Below are positions 12,230 to 25,059 of a stretch of DNA of 64,000 nucleotides, piece by piece (positions within the stretch are counted from its first letter, which is position 1; each line of letters begins with the position of its first letter). The notes beneath the pieces were generated by a model. It saw nothing but the letters and a program-made list of their open reading frames with translations, had not been told where the DNA came from and made no database searches. The position numbers were made by a program, and so were the translations under genes. This DNA is from Epiperipatus broadwayi (lineage: Eukaryota; Onychophora; Udeonychophora; Euonychophora; Peripatidae), in the NCBI GenBank assembly GCA_028023455.1, contig JAQFVV010000043.1:3099483-3163482 (forward strand), given 5' to 3'.

Positions 12230-14480
12230 GATCGGGGACCCAGGCAACATGTGATGATGAGCTTTTATTTAGGTAATTAATAATTGCAGATCACATTCAA
12301 GTGAAGTAAGAGTGCATAAATTGGAAGCGGAACTGTCTAATATTAAATGGGACATTGTTGAACTTGGTGAAGTTAGGAGGAAAAGTGAAGAGTCTATGGA
12401 TTTAAAACGTGAACATGTACTTTACTAAATAGGCACAAATATTGGAAGCACAAATAGAGTGAGATTCACTAACTATAAATAGAAAGTGGAAGAATAACAT
12501 TGTCGAGATTGAATGCCAAGATTAATCATTCAGCTTAATGGAAAATATTAAATACATATAATTGAGGTGCATGCCCCAATTGAAGAAGTAGAGTATTTTT
12601 ATATGGATGTATAAAAGGCTTTTGATCAGTTCAAACAATATTATAAAATTGTCATGGGAGACTAATACTAGAATTAGTAAATGAATGAAAGTGTTGCGGG
12701 CAAATTTGATTAAGGTGTTAGAAATGAGAGAGGATGCAGACTTGTGGAGTTTGCAGAAAAAGAAAAACTGTATATTTAAATAGAGTAATTTGAATTAAGG
12801 AGTTTTCAATCTATTCAACTTCCATTATCTCAAGCAACCAATACACATGTGAAAAAGATACATGATCCCAATTTATATATTTCATGCAGAATCAGCATTC
12901 GTCAGTTAGGCCAGATCATGATCTCCCACACATATATACAATCAATGCTCAGTTTATATTAAGAAAAAAAATTCTCAAACTTTAATGGATAGGCTTCAAT
13001 CTTCTCATCTTTCCCATTATTCAACTGTCCATTTCATTAAAAAGCTTATGATGGAATTATCAAAGCTCTTGTTGAATTTGATATTACAGTTATACCATGT
13101 GGACATTATGTCAATATAAACCTTCACATTATCAGACATTACATATTCATACATAGTAATAGGAAAAGGATGGGCTGAACTTATACTAAAATGTAAATAT
13201 TTCCCAAGCAATATGTATTTCTAAGGCAATATGTCATTTACTTATACTGAACGTTTTCTATTCAAGAAAAATGCTAAATGGAAATGGACCTAGAAGAATC
13301 CAAGTGAATGTATAGCAGGACTGAATTATATTTGGACTAATAGAAAATATGTATTTTAGGTTTATAATGTTTTTATTAGATGTAACATAGGAAATAAATA
13401 TCAATTAGTGAGATGATAAGATACATATTAATGTAAAAGTAGAGATACAAAAAGTACTAAAAAACCAGTCTATTCACAGTTGATATTTCCAACCTTCATA
13501 AATATTCCAGTGAATTTAAATTAAAAACTTTCAAATTGTTTTAAAAATATTAACAAATTTTGAAAATGGTTTAGATTTGAATGAAATCAATAAGAAAATA
13601 ACAACTGATATATTTTGAAACTTAGTTAACTAGTACAAAAAAGCAACAATTTACCAGTAAATTTTACAAGATAATATATGAAGAAAAGAAGGATTCTAAA
13701 AATGATTTATTAAGAAAATTGAATGTCTAAAGTTTTATAAAATGTTAGAAAAAATGTAAAAGAAAATATAATTTTGAATTAGTAAGGAAAATAGAGAGAT
13801 GAAATCTCATACAATAGAAAACATTTCTGTTATAAGAAGAAAAGATGGAACTATTAAATAAAAAGAGAGACGATATCTTGAAATGTATGGGAGATTTCTA
13901 TAAAAGATTATTCAGTAATGAAGAACAAAAAAATAAATTATTCCCTACAATTACTACATCTGCTTGATTGTCCAGTATTTTATATGAAGAAATGATACAT
14001 GCAATTAAATCTATGAAGAAGGAAAAGATATAGCATTTGTAATCAATATCATAAAAAAAAGCAGGTGAAGAACTAGAAAAACTGTTGGTGAAGTTATATA
14101 CCAAATGTCTAAATGATAAAGATGTACCAGATGATTGTAAAAATGCAGTAATAATATTGGCATTTAAAAAAGTTCAAGAAGATATTAGAAATTACATTCT
14201 ATTTACTAAGATAATTATTACTCATCTACAGTCAACTTAGGATCTTAACCATTCAAAAGACAAAGCTGGATTTAAAAGTGGTTTTAATAAGTTATAGAAG
14301 TGACCAATGAATACGAGTGCTATTATGTCTTGAATTTGTTGATTATGATGGATTCATGATAGAACATTTTCTGGAGCAATAATCCGATCTATTAATTGCT
14401 CATATTTACAGAAATGTCTCTAAAGTAAATTATTTTGTTCATGTGGATATTAAATGAGAGAAATGTGATACTTTGTTCAA
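12230..14480 (+). pseudogene. RTE-like LINE relic: APE endonuclease to RT start, with nested insertion
   Basis: About 12300-12430 reads KLEAELSNIKWDIVELGEVR, the family's endonuclease block with the catalytic Glu (E in GEVR). 12570-12670 reads EEVEYFYMDV-like, AFDQF and YYKIVMGD (family MGDFNA). 12740-12775 gives LVEFAEKEKLYI. The protein is then interrupted by about 450 bp of other DNA (12780-13240) and resumes with FLFKKNAKWKWT. 14100-14180 carries DDCKNAVIILAFKK-like, 14270-14310 AGFKSGF, and 14325-14350 CLEFVDYDGF. It has multiple stops. With the copy at 18.3-19.6 kb it defines the same family. Confidence 0.83.
12790..13230. repeat. insertion inside the RTE relic
   Basis: It separates two halves of one endonuclease frame. 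The part at 12845-12960 matches 41920-42010: both have CACATGTGAAAAAGATA, then GATC and CAG(A/C)ATGCAC-like sequence, GTCCAGATCAT and ATCTCCCACACAT. It is therefore a dispersed repeat. It has no coding capacity. Confidence 0.65.
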
Positions 14481-14724
14481 TAATTACAATCATTTTTTCC
14501 CCCCAAAAAGGATGAAAAGTGACGAAAGTTAGCACAAAGTGCAATTGTTGATTTAGTATTAGATCTATGTGGGATAGTTTTGAATCATTAATATCTATAG
14601 AGAATTTATTGGATTAAGTAAAGCATTTATTATTATTTTATTATTAAATATATTATTATTATTGATATTGTTATAATTTTCAAGGATTATTATTAATTTT
14701 TTTTTGTAATTTTTTTTTTTTCAG

Positions 14725-14823
14725 TTGAAAACTGTTTTAGATTCATCAGTTCATGAATTATTTGAGAGGAAGTTATTAGATAGAACATTAATGAAAGATC
14801 CCAATTTCCGATGGTGCTCTAAG
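14725..14823 (+). CDS. RNF31: HOIP-like exon: RING1-IBR linker and first IBR cysteine
   Basis: 33 codons, phase 0 at both ends. A pyrimidine tract ending TTTTTTCAG precedes it and GTAAAA follows. The translation begins [18 protein letters not shown] and ends [12 protein letters not shown], matching the HOIP linker helix and LMRDPKFLWCAQ. The WC cysteine is the first zinc ligand of the IBR, and its C-x2-C partner is the first residue of the next exon, so the intron splits the pair. The exon is flanked by 10.7 kb and 5.7 kb introns. Confidence 0.93.
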
Positions 14824-15828
14824 GTAAAATAATATATAAATTGTTATAGAATGAGGAGGGGAGGGGGAAAGGAAAGTGAACAAAAAAAAAGATATTAAGG
14901 CTTTCTTCAACCAGATTATTATTTAAGGCAATAGGAAGATTTAAATTGTTTAAAATCAATAAAAGGTTATCTTGAGTGTTTTAGGGCAGTGATAGAATTG
15001 TAGATTCTGGAACATAAGTTCCATGGATCACATTCAGCTCTATTATTTCTGGCATTCTAACTTCTTATGAACTAAGTAATGCCATTTAATTATCTTTTTT
15101 TAATGAAAGTGACAATTTTAAAATAGTAACTTCAATAAGTTATGTGTATTCACAAAATTAATATGTATAAACTAATAGAAACTATTATGACAATGAAGTA
15201 AATATATACTACTATGACTTAATTAAATAGAACCGATTTCCAAAATTATTAATAATCATTGAGTACTAATGTGTTTTAGTTTTCCATATTTTTTTAATTT
15301 CTCATGATGATTATTATATTAGTAATGAACATATGCAATCAGTGATGTGTAAAAGATTGTAAAGTACAGAGAAGTATATATGAAGAGCTAAATGGTAAAC
15401 TTTAACATAATATTAAGCACCAGATATTAATTTATTCTTTATATTTTGCATTTGTCTTTAATATCAGTTATTCATTTAACCCATTTTTATATTCATATTT
15501 AACAGTGGGTATTCATTCAACCATTCTATTTTACATTTTTTTTATATATATTGAATATTCATCACTACTTATCATTCATTCTATGTTATATTTTTCTTAC
15601 ATTTAATATGATTATTTTATCCCTATATTTAGGAACACTTCTGCAACTATACAATCCCGCATTGCTAATTTCAAAATAATAATGTATTACAACTATTATT
15701 TTTTAAAGTAAATAAAGAATGATTAATTAGAAAATTATTAATAGATAAATAAAATAAAATAAAAGAATGTTTAATTAATAAAGTATTAATACTGTTATAA
15801 TATGCTCTCTAGAATTTTTTTCATACAT

Positions 15829-17175
15829 AGGGGGACATATTTTTATGTGCAGAAAAAAGAGAAGATATGGAAGTTATGTTGAGGACATGTGCAAGGGTGA
15901 GTAAAGAGATGGGGATTAAATTTAGTGAAGAAAAATCAAATATAATAATGGTTAATACCGGGGAAAGAGAAGATGTAGAATTTTTATTGGGAGATATTAA
16001 ATTAAGTGTGGTGAATAGATATAGTTATTTGGGAATTATTTTAAGTAATCAGAAAAATTATTTGGATGAATGGGAGAAAAAATTGATAAATGAAACAAAG
16101 AAAAGAAAGGGATTGATAAAGAAATTAATAGTGTTTTCATATAATAAATATGATGTAGCTAGAATTATATGGAAAGGAGTTGCAGTAGCAGGGTTAACAT
16201 ATGGTAAGGATGCATTATATGTTAGTAAAAAGATATTAAATTACTTAGAAAAAACTCAAAGGGAAGTAGGAAGACATGCATTGGATGCAGAAGTATGGAC
16301 AGCAAGGGAGGCAATTCAAGGAGAAATGGGATGGTCAAGTTTTCATACGAGAGATGCAAAAAGTAAAATGAAAATGTTTGGTAGATTGCAGTTTATGGAT
16401 AATAAAAGAATAGCTAAAATAGTATTTAATTGGGTTATGAGTAAAGAGCAGGTAACAAGATGGGTGAGAAAGGTAATGCGGTATGCAAAAGATTTGGATA
16501 AAGAATTTATATCAGTATATTTGTACAAAAGATGGGATGATTGTGTTAAGAGGATTGTTGAGTGTTATAGTAGTAAGGAATGGGATAAAAGAATAAATTT
16601 ATTAATAAAGAATAGGGAGTTAGAGAGATGGAGAAATAGTATGGAGAGTAAAAAGAGTTTAAATATATATAGAAATAAACAGAATATTAGGTGTGAGTTA
16701 ATATATGATAGTAGTAAGGAAAGTAGTTTATTGTTTAAGGCTTGAACGGGATCTTTAGCTTCAAAAGAATATACATGTAAATGGAAAAATATGGGTGATT
16801 TATTTTGTAAATTATGTAAGGAAGGAATAGAAAGTATTAGGCATTTGTTAATTGAATGTAAATGTTTGAAAACAGAAAGGGTACATATAATAAAGTTGTG
16901 GAAAAATAAATATGAAAAGAGTGATTATACAGAAAGTGAATTATTGGTTTTTATGTTGGGTTTGGGAAAAGATAAGGGGGGTTTAGATATAAAGGTTATA
17001 GATTTGACAAAGATTATGTTGTGGAAATGGGATAGAGCAGATTATGGGTAAATTTAGAGTGGGGAATGTAAAATAAAGTGGCTAACAGGTTTATCTGGGC
17101 ATAATTGCTGAGATATTCTTGACTTCGTTTAAGGAGAAGCCATAATACATCACATCACATCACATTACTAAGCAA
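15829..17175 (+). pseudogene. 5'-truncated non-LTR retrotransposon, nearly intact RT C-terminal half
   Basis: Open from 15867 (and in frame from about 15829) to 17051 except for one TGA at 16743. The sequence before is IFLCAEKREDMEVMLRTCAR, which in this group follows the catalytic FADD motif, so the copy is truncated at or just inside it. Next come KSNIIMVN, YSYLGIIL, VAVAGLTYGK, AREAIQGEMGWSSF and, after the stop, FCKLC-x14-HLLIEC, a C-terminal zinc-knuckle-like C-x2-C...H-x4-C. The 3' end is followed by a (CACAT)n tail at 17148-17170. The stop may be a decayed CGA, since Arg precedes TGSL in this position of related proteins as I recall them. Clade not assigned. It is clearly younger than the other LINEs here. 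Confidence 0.85.
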
Positions 17176-17759
17176 TAAACCTAATATAACAGAAAATATG
17201 TGAGTAAAATACATATAATATGAAAATAATATTAACATTAAATAAGTGAATAGAGAGATTTGTAACTGGTTCAAATATTTCCCCATGACTGTTATCAGAA
17301 GTAAACATGAACCTTTGTTTTTCAGTTTTTTCATTAAGTAATTGGTCTAAATAAAATAAAAAAACAAACTATTTTTTCATAATATTTAATTAATTTTTTT
17401 TTTTTATTTGTTTGGTTATACTATTTGTTAATTTTTTTTTTTGCTTTGTACCATTTTTTTAATAATAAAATTGTGGCAACAATCTGGTCTTACACTGACC
17501 AATGCTAGCGATGTTACATTTAATTTAATATTACACATTATTGTTTAAATAATTGCAAAATAAAATATAAAATTTGTTAATTAAATACTTTTTTTTTTTT
17601 ATTTAGCTGTACTATTGTTAATTAAAAAGTTTTTACTTGTAGTCTTTATTTTCATGTTAAATAATTACCATAACAGAAACTTATAATACAAAAATAATAC
17701 TAACAATGAATATTATATATGTTTCAATACAAACTTATCACATTTATTGTTTTTGTTTT

Positions 17760-18296
17760 AATAGGGTACATAGTTTACTCATAAGTAAGAACTGGCAAAA
17801 CACATTTATTAAAAACCTTCCTTTTCAATCAGATAGACATATTATCATTTAATATTAAATCATTTCTACCAAAATCACTCCATAAGTATAATTCTATTAT
17901 TAATTTCATCCATTATGTTTCCATCTGTATTAATAATCTGACCAAGATGTTTGTAGTTGTTAATTTATATATGTAACTCATCATTATCAATCTTTATTTT
18001 CTGTGAGAAAATCCGTTGAACATTATTTAGTCTTTTTATCATTTATCTTTAGTTCTACTTTTTTATTTTGGATCTGATAATTTTTGCAACATTTCCTGAA
18101 GTTTTGAAGCATTATTTGCAAAAACAGTTATATCATCTACAAAATTTAGATGATTTAAATAATCTTCATTTTACCCCCTTAGCTTTCTATTTTAATCTAC
18201 AAAATACTTTGCAAAACTGCTATAAAAAGTTTTGGAAATATGAAACCATCCTATCATACACTCTTCTCTTCTCAATGTTAATCTTTTTAGTATTTG
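17760..18296 (-). pseudogene. RTE-like LINE, 3'-side RT segment in antisense (5'-inversion copy)
   Basis: On the - strand, from about 18250 downwards, it reads a decayed GVRQGD...FQNFL block, KGVK, then NHLNFVDDITVFANNASKLQ with the RT catalytic pair in FVDD, LQEMLQKLSD, NIMDEINN and the QFLLM segment near 17800. This is the segment that follows the piece at 18297-19560 in element order. It stops near 17760, before the usual 3' tail. Confidence 0.82.
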
Positions 18297-19560
18297 TGAA
18301 GTTTGCAGAAAAAGAAAAACTTTGTATTATGAATTCTTTATTTGAGAAAAATCCTAAATGTAAAATGGACATGGAAGCATCCAAGTGAAAGTATAGCAGA
18401 ATTAGATTATATTTTGACTAATAAAAAATATTTTATTTCAAGATTGTAATTTTAATAAATTGAACACAGAAGTGATCATTGATTAATGAGATGTAAGATA
18501 CTTGTTCTAAAAAACTAAAGAGACAACACTTATTAAGAAAAATATATTCACAGTTGATATTCCTAACTTTCACAAACATTCCATTGAATTTAATTAAGAA
18601 CTTGCAAATCTTTTTAATATATTAACAGATTTTAAGGATAATTCAAATTTGAACAAAATCAATAAGAAAACAACAGTTACACTTTTAAGAACTGCTTAAC
18701 TGTAGAAAAAAGCAGCAATTCAATGGTAACTTTTTTATTGAAACAAGATAATTTTTGAAGAAAACAAGAAATCTGAAAATATATAAAAATAATCCATTAA
18801 GAAGGATTTAATATGTAGAATTTTGTAAAATGGCCTGAAAAAGAGTTAATAACAAGATAAGAAAATATAATTGTGAATAAGAAAGAAAAGCTATAGAAGA
18901 GAATAAAAGTATCAAAAGTGTGGGAAGCTTTATGTAATAAGAATAAAATATGAAACTATTACTAAAAAGAGAGATGACATGAATTATATAGCAATAAAGG
19001 ACAAGAAAGCAAAAGTATTCTCTACAATTGCTACATCTTTTGAATTGCCCTGAATTTTAAATGAAGAAGTGAGATACACAATTGAAATCCATGAAGAAGG
19101 TGAACACTCCAGGTCTTTATGAAATTATAATCAATATCTTAAAAGAAGCAGATTAAGAAATAGAAAAATTATTGGCAATGTTATATATCAAATGTTTATA
19201 TGATAAAGATGTATTAGATGATTGGAAAAACGCAGTACTAATATTAATATAATAAAAAAGATGAAAAAGAAGATATTAGAAATTACAGACCTATCATTTA
19301 TTATTTTTATACAAACTTTTTACCAAAATAATTACAACGCGTTTACAGTGAACTTTGGATTAAACCAACAAAAAGAAATTGCATTTAAAAGAGGTGCTAG
19401 TACAGTGTAAACAAGTATTCAGAGAAGTTATAGAAAGGACCAATTGAATATGTCTTGCCATTATGTTTGAATTTGTAGATTATGGAAAGACATTTGATTT
19501 TAATGATTAAAGAATTGAATCACTTAGATATAAATCCAGGGTATTGTCACATTCTAAAGT
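18297..19560 (+). pseudogene. RTE-like LINE, 5'-side endonuclease/RT segment in sense (5'-inversion copy)
   Basis: It begins with VKFAEKEKLCIMNSLFEKNP (endonuclease C-terminal block, paralogous to 12741-12775 and 13255-13300) and continues through WKHPSESIAELDYILTN-like sequence after a frameshift. Around 19200-19300 it reads DDWKNAVLI and ITDLSFIIFI (family NYRPIS), 19380-19400 AFKRGASTV, and 19450-19500 CLAIMFEFVDYGKTFD. It joins head-to-head with the antisense segment at about 18297. Many stops. Confidence 0.82.
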
Positions 19561-20568
19561 CTATTTGGTGCTTTTCTCACCTACTGAACGAGCCACCAGG
19601 TGACGCTGCAGAACCACCAAAAAGCCTGTAAGTGATAAATTAAAAAAAAAAAAAAAGGCTCAAAATCGCTTAATTTTAGAAATGGGACCCCCCCTCCGCC
19701 GAATAGTTTTCAAAATGCAACAGCAATGATTAGATTACAATATATATCATTGTCAAAATATATTATGTACATTAATTAATCTAATTAATAAAATGTTTAA
19801 AATATAAATTGATTAAATTTCAGTATTGTCTGGGTATTTGCTTATTAAATGGCAGCAAAGGAAATTTTTCAAAAAAAGAAAAAAGGATTAATAATGTGAA
19901 CTTAGGTTTCATTGGTTATTTTTTGAGAAAATGTTATTTATTTAATAGTGTAGAAATTATAATTTCTATTTAGTTAACTAGAAAGCATCTTATTGCTTTA
20001 TATCATATATGCTTTATGCATCTTTTCATAATACTTGAAGTAAAATTTGATTAATTTATACATTTGACATAGGATTGGTATAATTTAATATATATAATGT
20101 AATACAGTATATGTTTGATTAAAGGTTGAAAGAAGTCACAATTTCCATTACGAGGTTTTGTTTAAAATTATTATAATGTTTTTCTCTCTAAATGGCTTCA
20201 AATTTTAAAAAAATATTCTTTTTTTTAATTTCAAACCATTACTTCTTACAATTATCAAACAAAAAAATTTAATTTTCTTCGTTATATCCATTTTTTTTTG
20301 ATAGTGATTAAAATATTCATTCAACCCTGTTCTTTTTATTTATTTATTTATTTTAGTAATTGATACTTATTTGCTAAAAAATTTAACTTATTTATCAATT
20401 TCATCTTTTCAATCTGTTTATTGATGTCTAATCTACGTTTTTTTTAAAAAAAATATGCATTTATTTATCTTTTTCAACTTTATCCCATTTTTTTGAATTT
20501 ATAAAATTTTATTATTATTATTATGATATTAAACTTGATTTTTTTTTTTTTTAAATTTCTATTTTAAG

Positions 20569-20658
20569 TGTTCATCTGGATTTATTGGTGATCCTAAAAC
20601 GATAATGTTCATATGTCCTCATTGTGAAAACAAGACATGTGGCCAATGCAGGAAAGCA
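20569..20658 (+). CDS. RNF31: HOIP-like exon: core of the IBR (in-between-RING) zinc domain
   Basis: 30 codons, phase 0 at both ends, acceptor TATTTTAAG and donor GTAAGA. It starts with the second IBR cysteine (CSSGFIG; HOIP has CSFGFIY) and contains CPHC and CGQC, the third to sixth zinc ligands. The IBR joins RING1 to RING2 and in HOIP takes part in E2~Ub and allosteric ubiquitin binding. Length and cysteine spacing agree with the family. Confidence 0.93.
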
Positions 20659-21037
20659 GTAAGAATATTATTTTCATGTTGCTTTTTAATTAATTAAAAC
20701 CATGATTTATGTTGCAACACACTGAAAATACTTTAGGCTAGAGTTATAATTGGAACTTACTAATCAGTGTTTACTTCATCAAGGCATATATATTGCAAAA
20801 TTTTACCGTATTATCTTAATACACGAATATTACATTGGAATATATTCTTTCACAAACATATTTAAAGAGGTTATCTATAAAATCTTAAACAGTAATGATT
20901 TTTATATTACTTAGCTATTTTTATACACATTACATTCAATGTAACTGAAATAAAATAACAATTCTTATTGGAAATTAGATGAGATTATGTATTATTATGT
21001 TTATTAAACTTAAATAATTGTATGAATTCCAACTTTT

Positions 21038-21150
21038 GGTACTTTAGTATTAGACTTGCTGTAAAATGTCACAGCCATACTGGATTAGGATTAGATTTAG
21101 GGTTAGGGTTGCTATCGAGTTTCATCACTTAGGTCTAATACTAAAGTATA
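21038..21150. mobile_element. small MITE with 16-bp perfect TIRs and telomere-like core
   Basis: The ends are TACTTTAGTATTAGAC and its exact inverse GTCTAATACTAAAGTA, with TA at the outer borders. The centre has GGATTAGGATTAGAT and TTAGGGTTAGGGTT. It has no coding capacity. Confidence 0.8.
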
Positions 21151-24100
21151 CGTTCTAATCTAAATTTCAATATTTTCTCTGTAGATATATATTTGGTATC
21201 TGCTGAGATAAGAAGATACAAAATAAGATATTCAAATCTATGATAATTGAATAGAAAGTGTGGTATTCGAGCAACTAGTTTTACGATTTCAGTTTATTTT
21301 TTAATTTTCAATAGGTTACTAGAGAGGGATAGTGCAATTTAATTAAGGTTATTTACATATTCTGAATTATTTCTTTATTATTTCAAAATAGTAAAAGTGT
21401 TATTTTGTGTTTTAAAAATTTATTAGTACCATATAAAATAATCTATTTGCAATTATATCAATATTTTTTACATAGAGATAATATTAAGGACATTAAATAT
21501 AACCTTGATACATTAAGGTTATATTTAGCAATGTAACTGTAGATAGATTATTAAAGATAATGTATTTTAGTGATGGAGTTTTTATAATTTATTACTGTAT
21601 ATATGTGTGTATTGTATGCTAGGTTATTATATTGTACTATTATTTTTGATATATAATGTGTGTTTGGCATCCTACCATGCAAGAAGTTTGCTGAGAGAAA
21701 AGTACAATTTTATAATAATAATAAATAAAAAAATGTAAATTTTTTTTATTTAATAAACAAGATTTATTATTTTTATTGTAACTATCCTGATAATCAAAGA
21801 AAATGTATATGTAGATTTTTTTTAAGATAAGAAAAAAATGCAATTAACTGTAATTAGAGAGGAAGGGAAGTGTCATATTTTTTCTCTACCTAATTAAATA
21901 TGGCTGATCAGAATATTGGTCACCAATATGAACTTAATAAATGAAAAAGAAAAATAGTTAGAGATTGTATAAAATTAAACCTTGTTTAAATTTTGCAAAG
22001 TATTTATTTATTTTGGTTGATGAAATTATCTTACTTCACAAACCAAAAATGAATGCTCTATTAAAGATAATATGAAACCATGAATTGTATGTAAGTTGTG
22101 ATTAATATTGTAAATTAGTTATAATACAAGTAAGCTTTGTGGGGGAATTAAATTCCTGAAGAGATAAAGAAAAGTGTGAATAAGTATTTGCATGATGGAA
22201 TTAGACCAGTGGTATTAAAAGGCAACCCTGAAAACTTTGATTCATTCCTTCTTTGCTTCATTAATATTGTTCGTGAATTCTGAAAATTAGAGTGCTGCAT
22301 TCTTCATTAAGTGACATATCACAGAGAAAGATCCCGAAAGTGGTATTACTGGGTGTTTGTTTTTATCTGAGGGGATAATTCAAACCAGATGCTCTGCTAA
22401 GCAGATACGATCACCAATGCCTTTTTCCTAGCCTGAAATCAAGAGGATATCTTGATTCAGAAATGCCATGACTACATAATACCAGGACTCTAGCAAGCTA
22501 ATAGGAAAAACCACACTTCATCTGGACATAATGGATCTCATAGTTTATAGAAATAAGAAACCCATGGCTATGATATCAGTAATTAAATCCACTCAAAGAA
22601 ATAATAGTTAAGATTAATGAGAGCAAACTTTTAACAAACTAATAAGACTGATGAACTAAACTTTATTATTACCTACAGAATACCTAATTAAATTTGTAAT
22701 TAAGAATATGTTATATATATTGTATGTAATGTTGTGTGTATATCTTAATGCTAATTATGTTCAATAGGGTAGTAAATAATTTGTATTTATGTATGTACTT
22801 GCATGTTTGTTAAATCTATGTAGTAATTTAAATTCAGCAATCTTCATTAGTTAGATTCTTCCATGAAAGAAAGCTAATCTAATACATATAATAATTTGTT
22901 AAACCTCCATAAATAGAAGCCAGATAACAAAAACTTAGTTATAAAGGAGAGAAATTCCAACTTTATTAATTAATCTTGTGATGGGTGTATTCAGCTATTA
23001 AAGCTATCACAAACTATAGTTTATCTTTTTTATTATAACATATAATAGTACACTGGGTTAGATTAACCAGGAAATATAATCGGATTTTTCTGAATATTTA
23101 TTTATTAAATTAAGAAGTGAGGGAGCGATTTGATCATATCACAAACGTTAATCTGTTATATATCTATGTATACTATAAATGATTCAAAACCCTTTTAGTA
23201 ACCAAGATCTATGTAAAGATAATAAAAAAAGTAACAGAGGAAAAAGCTATGACTTGGACAATATATAGACTCACATATTGAGCTATGCTGTTTATTTATA
23301 GTAATATGTATTGTGCTGGTCAAAACATGTTTGTCCATCTAACATGAGCTGGAACTCACAAAATGTACTTCAAACACAGTCAAGCTTGAGATTTAGGTCA
23401 GGGACCAGCTTGGATTTAAACCCACTCCATAAGTCCCAGATCAAACACCTAAAGAATAACATAATAATGATGGTGCACGAGAATTAATTCTTAAGTCCGG
23501 CCCACTAGCAAAGCAGAGAAGACAATGAGACTCATGGACTAAACATATATATAAACAACTTTAAATACTAGAGAAATTCCCATGATAAAATCTAATACAT
23601 TTAATTAATGTGGGGCTTTTCTAATGAATAGCTATGATCAATTAATGAATTGGATTTATTTAACAATAAGACAGAAACTGATATATGTTAATTTAAAATG
23701 ACTTTTATTGACCATTATAAATAATATAGCATAACGAAAATATATGTATAACTATTTAGCGTATTAAATGGTATTGCACACAGTCATTTGATCGACTCTA
23801 AAACAGATTTTGTTACATATGAATTATAAGCGTATTGGCCGAACAATCATATATGCTTTAATGCAACAAGTTTGGCTACAGTATATGGAGAGAGTATTAT
23901 TGTACTAATTATGAATAAAGAAATTAGAAATTGTCAATTAAAACAGAAAGTAAATAAGTTATTAGTTTAATCATATTATAAAAATGAAATGCACAAAATA
24001 ATTTATTTAAAAGATAAACTCTAAATTGTTTACTGAATAAACTATATTAGTTGTTATTTGTGAAACTTATTTTACTGATTTCTTCTGTAAACATAAAAAA

Positions 24101-24285
24101 TTAAATATAGTTAAGCATAATTGTTGATAGGATTTTACCAGGAGTGAAGCTTAATCACAGAATATCAATGCTTGCAGATCAATAGATAATATAGGTTATA
24201 CAGATCTTAATTATTATTGATATAAACTTTCATATAGGTAATTTGTAGTTAAATTATATCTTTGTGTGTAAAGTCTTATCTGCTC

Positions 24286-25001
24286 TAATATATCAACAAG
24301 AAGTCTGGTTTTCATCAGAAATTATAGCAAAATAGTTTCTCCAAAACTTAAACATTAAAAATCATTTGCATATTTAATAACACAATAACTTCCTATCAGC
24401 TAAAATTCTTTTTTTTTTTTTAATTTTTCTTTAAAAAACCTTAGTCAATCAATTGTTGATCTATTACAATAAATATCTTACAGTTATTTTTTTTGAAAAG
24501 ACAAAAAACAAAACAAAATGCATGGTATGAATATGGATATAGGCACTATTACAGTCCTTAATTACCTAGTTTCCTAATGTTTTATTTTTCATTCAGTTAT
24601 TTTTGTTTAACATGTTAACCCATAAGATATAATATTTATATATTTGAAATTTAATTTGAATAGACAAGCTTTTGTACACATGGTTTTTTGTATGCAATTT
24701 TTGCATAAATGTATATATAAATATTTTATTAATGAAATATTACTTATGTAAAGTTTCATAAGAATATAAAGTTGTTGTTTTTTGTCTTTTTGTTTTTTTT
24801 AAAAAAACCAAACAACTAAGATATTTTTCATAATGATTTATAAAGAAAGGTTTTATAAAGAAAGGTTGCTTAAAAAAGGATTTTAACTTATGGAAATTTG
24901 TTGTGTTATCAGATGTGCAAATGATTTTTAACATTTAAGTTTTGGAGGAAGGAATTTTGCTATAATTTCTGATGAAAAGGAATCTTTTGGTTGACATATT
25001 A
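24286..25001. mobile_element. ~715-bp TIR element (MITE)
   Basis: Terminal inverted repeats of about 85 bp at roughly 85% identity. Both ends contain TTTTCATCAGAAATTATAGC, then CCAAAACTTAAA and TTAAAAATCATTTGC reading inward. The interior is AT-rich with poly(T) and no transposase. Confidence 0.85.
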
Positions 25002-25059
25002 AGGCAGTTGTGTATAGAAATAATTGTTTGTTTTTATTTTTATTTATTTATATATTTCC

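Larger units (their letters stand above)
14824..20568 (+). other. 5.7-kb intron
   Basis: It contains the young LINE fragment (15829-17175) and the inverted RTE copy (17760-19560). The stretches 14830-15825, 17180-17760 and 19565-20560 hold no gene, only A/T runs and poly(T) near the acceptor. Confidence 0.9.
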
